From positions 186,001 to 250,000 of the forward strand of contig JALFVL010000042.1 of the NCBI GenBank assembly GCA_022787165.1: a DNA stretch of 64,000 bases, written 5' to 3'. The translations under genes and the position numbers were made by a program. Numbering within the stretch: the first letter of the stretch is position 1; each line of letters opens with the position of its first letter. The notes under the pieces were generated by a model. It was not told the DNA's origin and ran no database searches. It was given only the letters and a program-made list of their open reading frames with translations. Positions 57,469 to 64,000 of the stretch are shown here, piece after piece. The stretch comes from Clostridiales bacterium. Its GTDB lineage: Bacteria > Bacillota > Clostridia > Christensenellales > Aristaeellaceae.

Positions 57469-58104
57469 ATGGAATTCGGCGATATTCTCCGCCAGATCCG
57501 CAAGGAGCGCGGCCTCTCCCAGGATGAGCTCGCCGCCATGCTGGGCACCACCAAGCAGGTGCTCAGCCGCTATGAGACCAAGAAGCGCGTGCCGCGTCTC
57601 TCCGTCGTCGCGGACTATGCCAAAAAGCTGGGGCTTCCGCTCTCCGTCCTCTCCGGCGAGGCAGCAGAGCCTCTGCCGCCCGGCCTGCAGGCCGTGGGAA
57701 GCCGCCGTCGCGTCCCCGTGCTCGGCGCGGCCGCCTGTGGCGAGCCGATTTACAGCCCCGGCGACGGAACGGACTTCGTCAGCGTCGAGGATGACCTCCC
57801 CTGCGACTTTGCGCTGATCGCGGAGGGCGACTCCATGACTGGCGACCGCATCCATTCGGGCGACATCGTCTTCATCCGCAGCACGGATCACGTCGAGGAT
57901 GGCGAAATCGCCGCCGTCGCGCTGGACAATGAGCTGACGCTCAAGCACGTCCGCCGTCTTCGCGGGCCGGATGGCAGCGTCGTCTTCACGCAGCTGCTTC
58001 CCTCCAACCCCAGCTTCTCCCCCATCGATATCGGCGGCGAGGATGAAACGCGCTGTGTGCGCATACTGGGCAAAGCCGTCGCCGTGCGCTTTTCCCTTCG
58101 CTGA
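57469..58104 (+). CDS. XRE-family repressor with LexA/CI-like S24 peptidase domain
   Basis: A 211-residue phage-CI or LexA-like regulator: N-terminal XRE helix-turn-helix (about 3-58, GLSQDELAAMLGTTKQVLSRYE) and C-terminal S24 domain (about 80-205). The self-cleavage region AAACGEP, catalytic Ser in EGDSMTGDRIHSGD and Lys in LTLKHVRR are present, so it can probably cut itself when RecA is activated. The ATG follows AAGGAGGG. Three operator-like sites precede it. No phage structural genes are nearby. Confidence 0.9.
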   Translation: MEFGDILRQIRKERGLSQDELAAMLGTTKQVLSRYETKKRVPRLSVVADYAKKLGLPLSVLSGEAAEPLPPGLQAVGSRRRVPVLGAAACGEPIYSPGDGTDFVSVEDDLPCDFALIAEGDSMTGDRIHSGDIVFIRSTDHVEDGEIAAVALDNELTLKHVRRLRGPDGSVVFTQLLPSNPSFSPIDIGGEDETRCVRILGKAVAVRFSLR

Positions 58105-58110
58105 CCTCTG

Positions 58111-58137
58111 CCCCGGCCGGGTTCTTTCCCGCCGGGG
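58111..58137 (+). terminator. Hairpin after the repressor gene
   Basis: CCCCGGC pairs with GCCGGGG around a 13-base loop; the following T-run is short. The next promoter begins two bases later. Confidence 0.5.
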
Positions 58138-58138
58138 C

Positions 58139-58167
58139 TTGTCCCGTCCTCATCCCAATGCTATAAT
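58139..58167 (+). promoter_or_regulatory. Promoter of the phosphofructokinase gene
   Basis: TTGTCC (58139-58144) and TATAAT (58162-58167) are 17 bases apart with an ATGC extended -10. Confidence 0.75.
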
Positions 58168-58217
58168 TCAGATGATGATTTCGCTTCATTAGAAGCTGTA
58201 CAAAGGAGAGATTACAC

Positions 58218-59441
58218 ATGGGAGCCAATGCCATCGTCGGGCAGAGCGGCGGTCCAACCTGCGTCATCAACGCGAGTCTCGCGGGCGTCTACAGCGTCTG
58301 CCGCAAGCGCGGCGTCCAGACTGTCTACGGCATGCGTCACGGCGTGCAGGGCCTGCTGCGCGGCCAGCTGATCGACCTGTCCGCCGAGCTTTCCTCGCCC
58401 CTCGCGCTCGAGCTCCTCGAGCGAACCCCCGCTTCCTATTTGGGAAGCTGTCGCTACAAGCTGCCCGACTTCCGGGTCGATCCCGCGCCCTACGAGGCGC
58501 TCTTCTCGATCCTGAAGCAGTATGACATCGGCTATTTCTTCTACATCGGCGGCAACGACAGCATGGATACCATCCTCAAGCTGAGCGACTATGCCGCCAG
58601 CGTCGGCAGCGACATCCGCTTCATGGGCGTCCCCAAGACGATCGACAACGACCTCATGATGACCGATCATACGCCGGGCTACGGCTCCGCCGCCAAGTAT
58701 ATCGGCGTGACGGTCAAGGAGCTCGTGCGCGACAGCACGATCTACGACCTCAAATCCGTCACCATCGTGGAGATCATGGGCCGCAACGCCGGCTGGCTGA
58801 CCGCCGCCGCCGCACTGGCGGAGGATGAGGACTGCGAGGGCGCAGCGATGATCTGTCTGCCGGAGACGCCGTTTGACCCGGACGCCTTCCTCGCGCACGT
58901 CAATGCCCTGCAGCAGAAGACGCCCTCGCTCGTCGTCGCCGTTTCGGAGGGCATCCGCACTGCGGACGGGCGCTATGTCTGCGAGCTGGGCGACGATCTG
59001 AGCGTCGACGCCTTCGGTCACAAGAACCTGACCGGCACAGCCCGCTGGCTCTGCGATCTGCTGGGCAGCCGTCTGAACACGAAGACGCGCGCCGTCGAGC
59101 TCTCCACGCTCCAGCGCTGCGCCTCCCACATCGCCAGCCTGACCGACGTGCGCGAGGCGCGCCAGGCCGGCGCCGTCGCCGCCCACGCTGCGCTCGACGG
59201 AAAGACCGGCATGATGGTCGGCTTCACGCGCCTGAGCGCGGATCCCTACGTCTGCGGCACGGAGCTGCACGACATTCACAGCGTGGCCAACCTGGAAAAG
59301 GCCGTCCCGCTGGAGTGGATCGACACGGCCAACGCGCGCATGCGCCAGCCGTTTATCGACTATGCCCTGCCCCTGATCCAGTCCGAGATGACGCAAACCG
59401 TCGTTCGCGGCTTGCCGCGTCACCTGCGCCTCCCGGACTGA
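58218..59441 (+). CDS. pfp: 6-phosphofructokinase, probably pyrophosphate-dependent
   Basis: A 407-residue phosphofructokinase that phosphorylates fructose 6-phosphate in glycolysis. QSGGPTCVINASLAG begins the nucleotide or PPi site, and YIGGNDSMDT replaces the ATP-type GGDGS with an Asp at the second position; PKTIDNDL has the Lys seen in PPi-dependent enzymes, and IMGRNAGWL follows. These features indicate PPi rather than ATP as donor, allowing a reversible step. The gene is monocistronic, with its own promoter and terminator. Biochemical donor specificity is inferred from motifs only. Confidence 0.88.
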   Translation: MGANAIVGQSGGPTCVINASLAGVYSVCRKRGVQTVYGMRHGVQGLLRGQLIDLSAELSSPLALELLERTPASYLGSCRYKLPDFRVDPAPYEALFSILKQYDIGYFFYIGGNDSMDTILKLSDYAASVGSDIRFMGVPKTIDNDLMMTDHTPGYGSAAKYIGVTVKELVRDSTIYDLKSVTIVEIMGRNAGWLTAAAALAEDEDCEGAAMICLPETPFDPDAFLAHVNALQQKTPSLVVAVSEGIRTADGRYVCELGDDLSVDAFGHKNLTGTARWLCDLLGSRLNTKTRAVELSTLQRCASHIASLTDVREARQAGAVAAHAALDGKTGMMVGFTRLSADPYVCGTELHDIHSVANLEKAVPLEWIDTANARMRQPFIDYALPLIQSEMTQTVVRGLPRHLRLPD

Positions 59442-59491
59442 CCCGGCTTCCTCTCCCCTTTCCGGGAGGAAACGCCCCTATCCGATGCCCT

Positions 59492-59525
59492 GAGCCCTTT
59501 CTCCTCCCGGAGAGAGGGCTTTTTC
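59492..59525 (+). terminator. Terminator of the phosphofructokinase gene
   Basis: AGCCCTTTCTCC pairs (one mismatch) with GGAGAGAGGGCT around TCCC, followed by TTTTTCC. Confidence 0.85.
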
Positions 59526-59719
59526 CATCCGTCAGCCAGTCCGCTTCAAAGCGGTTTTTCCATACCGGCGCTCAGACAGCCCTGTCGCGGCCTTCTCCCA
59601 TCCGTTCTCTCGCGTCTATCTCTGAAAACTAAACTTTAAAATTATTCACTTCCCTTTTTATTATTCATTGAATTCCTTGAAATTTGAATCTTTTATTTGA
59701 ATTGAATTGCATTTTTGTC

Positions 59720-59748
59720 TTGCTTTTTTCATCACATGCCGCTATAAT
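59720..59748 (+). promoter_or_regulatory. Promoter of the liv operon
   Basis: TTGCTT (59720-59725) and TATAAT (59743-59748) are 17 bases apart; the livJ ATG lies 70 bases further, behind CAGGAGGG. Confidence 0.7.
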
Positions 59749-59817
59749 AAGGCAATACAGCAGGGCGAAGCCCAAAACGCTTGGCCTTGCCAACATCTTT
59801 CAGGAGGGAAATACCGT

Positions 59818-60936
59818 ATGAAAAAGGTTTTGGCTCTTGTTTTGGCTCTGGCCGTGCTTTGTCCCGTGCTGGCGCTGGCGGAGGACACCATCAAGATCGG
59901 CGTCTTTGAGCCGATGACCGGCGCGACCGCTGCCGGCGGCGCAATGGAAAAGGAAGGCTATGACCTGGCCAACGAGCTTTACCCCGAGGTGCTGGGCAAG
60001 AAGATCGAGCTGGTCTATGGCGACAACAAGTCTGACCGCGCCGAAGCGACGCTGGCCGCGCAGTCCCTGGTGGACAAGGGCGTCGTCGCCGTGCTGGGCT
60101 CCTACGCCTCCGGCCTGACGATGGCGGGCGGCGAGGTCTTCGGCGAGGAGGAGATTCCCGCGCTGACGGCGACCGCCACCAACCCGACCGTCACCCTCGA
60201 CTGCGAGTGGTACGCCCGCATCTGCTTCATCGATCCCTTCCAGGGCACGATGCTCGCGCGCTACGCCGTCAAGAACGAATACAAGAAGATCGCCATCATG
60301 CGCGAGAAGGATTCCGAATACGCTGTCGGCCTGGTCAAGTATTTCCAGGACGAACTGGCCAACCACGAGGGCTTTGAGGTCGTCGAGCTGTGCGACTTCA
60401 TGAACAAGGACGAGGACTTCTCCGCGCTGCTGGGCGCCGTGCTCGACGCAAAGCCGGATGTCATCTTCACCTCTGTCTCCTATGCCGACAAGGCTGCGCA
60501 GATCATGAAGCAGGCCCGCGCGCTGGGCTATGAGGGCCCGTTCTTCGGCGGCGACACGCTCGACGCGCCGGAGCTGTTCAACATTGCCGGCGCGGCTGCC
60601 GAGGGCGCCGTGTTCACCACCTTCTACGACGCGGCGCAGCCGGCGACCGAGAAGACCAGCGAGTTCCTCGACGCCTACCGCGCCAAGTATGGCAAGGAGC
60701 CCGCTGCTCCGACCGTCATGGCCTATGACGCCTACCTGACGCTGCGCAACGCCATCGAGACCGCCGGCACCACCGATGCCGAGGCCATCCGCGACGCGCT
60801 CTTCGCCACCGAGGGCTTTGTCGGCGCCGCCGGCACGATCACGCTCGACGAGAACCACGACGCTGTCCGCCCGGTCGTCTTCAAAGAGGTTCAGGCTGAC
60901 GGCTCCACGGCGTTCAAGGACATGATCGAGCCGTAA
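59818..60936 (+). CDS. livJ: Branched-chain amino acid ABC transporter substrate-binding protein
   Basis: A 372-residue exported binding protein: signal peptide MKKVLALVLALAVLCPVLALA without a lipobox, then a type I periplasmic-binding fold (IKIGVFEPMTGATAAGG; LVYGDNKSDRAEA; VVAVLGSYASG). It delivers leucine, isoleucine, valine or related compounds to LivHMGF. It is the first gene of the operon and is separated from livH by a 290-bp gap with hairpins, which may keep its expression above that of the membrane parts. Confidence 0.95.
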   Translation: MKKVLALVLALAVLCPVLALAEDTIKIGVFEPMTGATAAGGAMEKEGYDLANELYPEVLGKKIELVYGDNKSDRAEATLAAQSLVDKGVVAVLGSYASGLTMAGGEVFGEEEIPALTATATNPTVTLDCEWYARICFIDPFQGTMLARYAVKNEYKKIAIMREKDSEYAVGLVKYFQDELANHEGFEVVELCDFMNKDEDFSALLGAVLDAKPDVIFTSVSYADKAAQIMKQARALGYEGPFFGGDTLDAPELFNIAGAAAEGAVFTTFYDAAQPATEKTSEFLDAYRAKYGKEPAAPTVMAYDAYLTLRNAIETAGTTDAEAIRDALFATEGFVGAAGTITLDENHDAVRPVVFKEVQADGSTAFKDMIEP

Positions 60937-61036
60937 TCCCGCCCCATTTCAACAAAGGAAGACCCGCGCTCACTGCAAAGACGCTCTGGCGCGTCGCCGC
61001 CCATGCGGCGCAGCAGAAGAGGCCCGGGGACTCACG

Positions 61037-61204
61037 GGGCTGTAAAGCGAGGGCTTTACAGCCCTTCCTTGTTGGAAGGACACAGACAGCCAGCAAAGCG
61101 TCTCCTCTCCCTGGAGAGGAGAGGACAGTCAAGGACTCAAGACTTTCCTGAATTCGTGAGGGCGGCTTATTGCGGCAAGCTGCGCCCCTCCTTGTTGGAA
61201 GGAC
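61037..61204. repeat. Hairpins and 16-bp direct repeat between livJ and livH
   Basis: GGGCTGTAAA pairs with TTTACAGCCC (61037-61064), followed by TTCCTTGTT, a partial terminator or mRNA stabiliser. TCCTTGTTGGAAGGAC occurs exactly twice, at 61066-61081 and 61189-61204. Between them lies CTCCTCTCC/GGAGAGGAG (61102-61121). The direct repeat flanks a 107-bp segment. Confidence 0.65.
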
Positions 61205-61226
61205 GTTTCAGATTGGGAGTGAAACC

Positions 61227-62123
61227 ATGTTCGAACCGACCCGCCTGCTTCAGACGCTCACCGACGCGCTGAGCCTGGGCAGCCTCTACGCGCTCATCGC
61301 CATCGGCTACACGATGGTCTACGGCGTACTGCGCCTGATCAACTTTGCGCATGGCGAAATCTTCATGATCGCCATGTACATCGTTTTCTACGGCATTTCC
61401 CTCTTCACCCTGCCCTGGTATATTACCTTTACCGTGACCATCCTGTTCACGGCGCTGCTGGGCACGCTCGCCGAGCGCCTGGCCTACCGGCCGCTGCGCA
61501 GCGCGCCGCGCATTTCGATTCTCGTCTCGGCGATCGGCGTATCCTACTTCCTGCAGAATCTGGCGACGGTCATCTTCGGCGGCCGCCCGCTCAACTTTCC
61601 ACAGATTCCGCTCTTTACGGATGTGCTCGTCATCGGCGACGTCTACATTCAGCGCCTCTCGCTGATTGTGCCGGTCGTCACGGCCGTGCTGCTGCTCCTG
61701 CTGCTCATGCTCATCAAGCACACGCGCACGGGCATGGCGATGCGTGCCGTCTCGCGCGACTATGACGCCGCGAGCCTCATGGGCATCGACCTCAACCAGA
61801 CCATTGCGATCACCTTCTTCATCGGCTCTGCGCTGGCAGGCTTCGGCGCGATCATGTGGGGCATGAAATACACCCGCATCAGCCCGACCATCGGCGCGAT
61901 GCCCGGCATCAAATGCTTCATCGCCGCCGTTCTGGGCGGTATCGGCAATACGGCCGGCGCCGTGCTCGGCGGCCTCATGATTGGCTTCATTGAGATCGTG
62001 ATCGTCGCGCTCTTCCCCTCCCTTTCCGGCTATCGCGACGCCTTCGCGTTTATCGTGCTGATCGTCGTGCTGCTCGTCAAGCCGACCGGCCTGCTCGGCG
62101 AAAAAACAACGGAGAAGGTGTAA
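61227..62123 (+). CDS. livH: Branched-chain amino acid ABC transporter permease LivH
   Basis: A 298-residue permease with about eight helices. LGSLYALIAIGYTMVYGVLRLINFAHGE is the LivH signature and AVLGGIGNTAGAVLGGLMIG the inner EAA-like loop region. Forms the membrane channel with LivM. The start at 61227 has GGGAGTG upstream; an earlier in-frame start at 61170 lies inside the repeat. Three bases separate it from livM. Confidence 0.95.
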   Translation: MFEPTRLLQTLTDALSLGSLYALIAIGYTMVYGVLRLINFAHGEIFMIAMYIVFYGISLFTLPWYITFTVTILFTALLGTLAERLAYRPLRSAPRISILVSAIGVSYFLQNLATVIFGGRPLNFPQIPLFTDVLVIGDVYIQRLSLIVPVVTAVLLLLLLMLIKHTRTGMAMRAVSRDYDAASLMGIDLNQTIAITFFIGSALAGFGAIMWGMKYTRISPTIGAMPGIKCFIAAVLGGIGNTAGAVLGGLMIGFIEIVIVALFPSLSGYRDAFAFIVLIVVLLVKPTGLLGEKTTEKV

Positions 62124-62126
62124 GCC

Positions 62127-63206
62127 ATGACCAAGATCAAAAAGACTTCCGTCCTCCTGTCCTGCCTGATGCTCGCTGTGCTCGTGGGTCTGCTCGCCTA
62201 TATCGACGGCAGCGCGAGCAGCTACATCGTGCGCATCACGCGTCTTTGCGCGATCAATATCGTGCTCGCGCTGTCGATGAACCTCGTCCAGGGCTTCACG
62301 GGCATCTTCTCTCTCGGTCACGCGGGCTTCATGGCCATCGGCGCATACAGCGTCGCGCTGCTGACGATCCCGGTCGCCAAGAAGGAGACGCTCTTCATGC
62401 TCGAGCCGCTCATCGCCCCGTTCAACACGCTGACGCTACCCTTCGGCGTCGCGCTGATCATCGGCGGCGTGCTTGCCGCGGGCATCGCGTTCCTGATCGG
62501 CCTGCCCTGCCTGCGCCTGCGCGGCGACTATCTCGCCATCGCGACGCTCGGCTTTTCGGAGATCATCCGCATCCTGATCACCAACGCGCAGTCCCTGACC
62601 AACGGCGCGCAGGGCCTCAAGTCCATCCCCAAGACAGCGGACATCTGGTGGTGCTACGGCATCGCGCTGCTCGTCATCGTCTTCATCGCCCTGCTCATCT
62701 CCTCGAGCTACGGGCGTGCGTTCAAGGCCATCCGCGAGGATGAAATCGCCGCGGAGTCGATGGGCATCTCGCTGCTCGGGCACAAGATGCTCGCTTTCAT
62801 GATCAGCGCCTTCCTCGCCGGCGTCGGCGGCGGCCTCTATGCCAGCTACATCGGCACCATCGGCCCCGATGTCTTCCAGATTTCCCGCACCTACGACATT
62901 CTGATGATCGTCGTCATGGGCGGCATGGGCTCCATCACGGGCTCCGTCGTCGCCGCCTTCCTCGTGACAATCGGTCAGGAATGGCTGCGCGTGCTCGACG
63001 GTCCGCTGCCCTTCCTGTCCTTCTGGCCTGAGAACGGCGTTTCCGGCATGCGCATGGTCGTCTTCTCGGTCCTGCTGCTGATCGTCATTCTCTTCTTCCG
63101 CAACGGCCTGTTCGGCCATCGCGAGGTCACCTGGAGCAGCATCGGCAGCCGCCTCTCCGCGCTCGCCGGTCATCGCCCCGCGAAGGAGGTGCGCGAGCAT
63201 GAATAA
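62127..63206 (+). CDS. livM: Branched-chain amino acid ABC transporter permease LivM
   Basis: A 359-residue permease: NIVLALSMNLVQGFTGIFSLGHAGFMAIGAY near the N-terminus and GISLLGHKMLAFMISAFLAGVGGGLYA plus MGGMGSITGSVVAAF in the C-terminal half are LivM hallmarks. Works with LivH. Its last eight bases overlap livG, coupling permease and ATPase synthesis. The C-terminal tail of about 30 residues is hydrophilic. Confidence 0.95.
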   Translation: MTKIKKTSVLLSCLMLAVLVGLLAYIDGSASSYIVRITRLCAINIVLALSMNLVQGFTGIFSLGHAGFMAIGAYSVALLTIPVAKKETLFMLEPLIAPFNTLTLPFGVALIIGGVLAAGIAFLIGLPCLRLRGDYLAIATLGFSEIIRILITNAQSLTNGAQGLKSIPKTADIWWCYGIALLVIVFIALLISSSYGRAFKAIREDEIAAESMGISLLGHKMLAFMISAFLAGVGGGLYASYIGTIGPDVFQISRTYDILMIVVMGGMGSITGSVVAAFLVTIGQEWLRVLDGPLPFLSFWPENGVSGMRMVVFSVLLLIVILFFRNGLFGHREVTWSSIGSRLSALAGHRPAKEVREHE

Positions 63207-63981
63207 GCGCGTTCTCGAGGTCAACCATGCAACCATGCGCTTTGGCGGTCTGGTCGCCGTCAACGACCTCTCCATGCACATCGACCATCAGGAGATCGTC
63301 GCGCTCATCGGCCCCAACGGCGCCGGCAAGACGACTGCCTTCAACATGATCACAGGCGTCTATACACCCACCAGCGGCACGATTGCCCTCGGCAGCCGCA
63401 GCATCACGGGGCTCCGCCCCGACCGCATCGCCCATGAGGGCATCGCGCGCACGTTCCAGAACATCCGCCTGTTCAAGGCGCTGACGGTGCTGGACAACGT
63501 CGTCATCGCGCAGCATCTGCGCCTGACCTCCTCATGGCCCGCCGCCGTGCTTCGCCTGCCGCGCTACCGCAAGGAAAACGAGCAGATGTATGAACGGGCC
63601 AAGGCGCTGCTCACCTACATGGGCCTGTGGGAGGTGCGCGGCGAGATCGCCAGCTCGCTCCCCTACGGCATGCAGCGAAAGCTGGAAATCGCCCGCGCGC
63701 TCGCGACGCAGCCGACGCTGCTGCTGCTTGACGAACCGGCCGCCGGCATGAACCCCGCCGAATCCGAGGAGCTGACCGGCCTCATCCGCGGCATCCGCGA
63801 CCAGTTCCACCTGACCATCCTGCTCATCGAGCATCACATGGATGTCGTCATGGATATCTCCGACCGCATCTACGTCCTCAACTACGGCAGCCTGATCGCC
63901 GAGGGCACGCCCGAGGAGATTCAGCAGAACGACGATGTCATTCGCGCATATCTGGGAGGTGACGAAGAGGATGAAGCTTGA
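63199..63981 (+). CDS. livG: Branched-chain amino acid ABC transporter ATP-binding protein LivG
   Basis: A 260-residue ATPase: Walker A GPNGAGKTTAF near residue 37, signature region LPYGMQRKLEIARAL (variant of LSGGQ), Walker B LLLLDEPAAGMN, H-loop LIEHHMDVV. ARTFQNIRLFKALTVLDNVV is typical of LivG. Its 3' end overlaps the livF start by 11 bases. Confidence 0.96.
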   Translation: MNKRVLEVNHATMRFGGLVAVNDLSMHIDHQEIVALIGPNGAGKTTAFNMITGVYTPTSGTIALGSRSITGLRPDRIAHEGIARTFQNIRLFKALTVLDNVVIAQHLRLTSSWPAAVLRLPRYRKENEQMYERAKALLTYMGLWEVRGEIASSLPYGMQRKLEIARALATQPTLLLLDEPAAGMNPAESEELTGLIRGIRDQFHLTILLIEHHMDVVMDISDRIYVLNYGSLIAEGTPEEIQQNDDVIRAYLGGDEEDEA

Positions 63982-64000
63982 AATCAAGAATCTGCATGTC
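63971..64000 (+). CDS. livF: Start of livF, ATP-binding protein (cut by window edge)
   Basis: The ATG at 63971, preceded by GGTGACGAAGAGG, opens MKLEIKNLHV, the usual beginning of LivF, and overlaps the livG end in another frame. Only ten codons are visible, so the call rests mainly on operon order. Confidence 0.7.
   Translation, partial: MKLEIKNLHV

Larger units (their letters stand above)
59442..59817. other. Intergenic region: terminator, AT-rich stretch, liv promoter
   Basis: After the phosphofructokinase stop a terminator lies at 59492-59525. Then 59620-59740 is an AT-rich stretch with several ATTGAATT- and TTATTCA-like words but no clear palindrome. The liv promoter follows at 59720-59748. 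No gene is seen. Confidence 0.6.

Overview
The window is high-GC DNA with Gram-positive, strictly bacterial gene content: AGGAGG-type ribosome binding sites, sigma-A promoters that often end in TGCTATAAT, MurB-RapZ, citrate lyase, PucR, PPi-type phosphofructokinase, YyaL-like and SWIM/SNF2 proteins, and secreted FMN-binding proteins. This fits the Bacillota, class Clostridia, most likely a gut or rumen anaerobe of a GC-rich lineage. The exact taxon cannot be read from the sequence. No rRNA, CRISPR array, intact prophage or insertion sequence was seen.

Layout. 1-2.8 kb holds pectin breakdown: a GH28 polygalacturonase-like gene cut by the window edge, a divergent pectinesterase, and a sugar-isomerase-like TIM barrel. 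3.0-9.6 kb is a citrate lyase locus: citD-citE-citF with 4-bp overlaps, a divergent LysR regulator, a fused CitX-CitG cofactor enzyme and the CitC ligase. 10.5-21.9 kb contains a mannonate-oxidoreductase-like SDR, a heterodimeric ABC exporter with one degenerate ATP site, an acetyltransferase plus two GtrII-like membrane proteins, an M18 aminopeptidase and a 5'-truncated M20 amidohydrolase. 22.0-26.7 kb is the most unusual part: three secreted FMN-binding-domain proteins, each with its own promoter carrying the same CACACTTTTG box exactly 14 bases from the -10, next to a divergent two-component system.

26.7-27.1 kb has a tRNA-Val followed by decayed partial copies of itself. 27.1-49.4 kb is mostly household functions: an SH3 protein, murB, rapZ, a YyaL relative without its CxxC site, an SNF2 helicase, ThpR, a peptidoglycan-binding protein, HIT, an AlaX editing enzyme, a cytidylate-kinase-like protein, patatin, HAD, PAP2, MATE, a nucleoid-associated protein, AzlCD, PucR and a hemolysin III-like protein. 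49.6-55.7 kb is a sugar-acid locus: TRAP transporter (dctPQM), a zinc dehydrogenase, an enolase-superfamily dehydratase and a divergent GntR/FCD regulator with repeated GATATATC-like sites. 55.7-58.1 kb looks like an acquired or decayed accessory patch: an AT-rich small gene, a LexA/CI-like repressor with three related operators, and a divergent HTH gene coupled to a 40-residue membrane protein. 58.2-64 kb carries PPi-phosphofructokinase and a livJHMGF branched-chain amino acid ABC operon running off the edge.

Taken together, the genes describe a fermenter of plant material: pectin is de-esterified and hydrolysed, uronates and sugar acids enter through the TRAP system and are converted by dehydratase and dehydrogenases, citrate is cleaved by citrate lyase, and glycolysis uses a PPi-type phosphofructokinase. 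The secreted flavoprotein-like set with its own sensor may serve extracellular electron transfer or envelope redox sensing, but that is inference.
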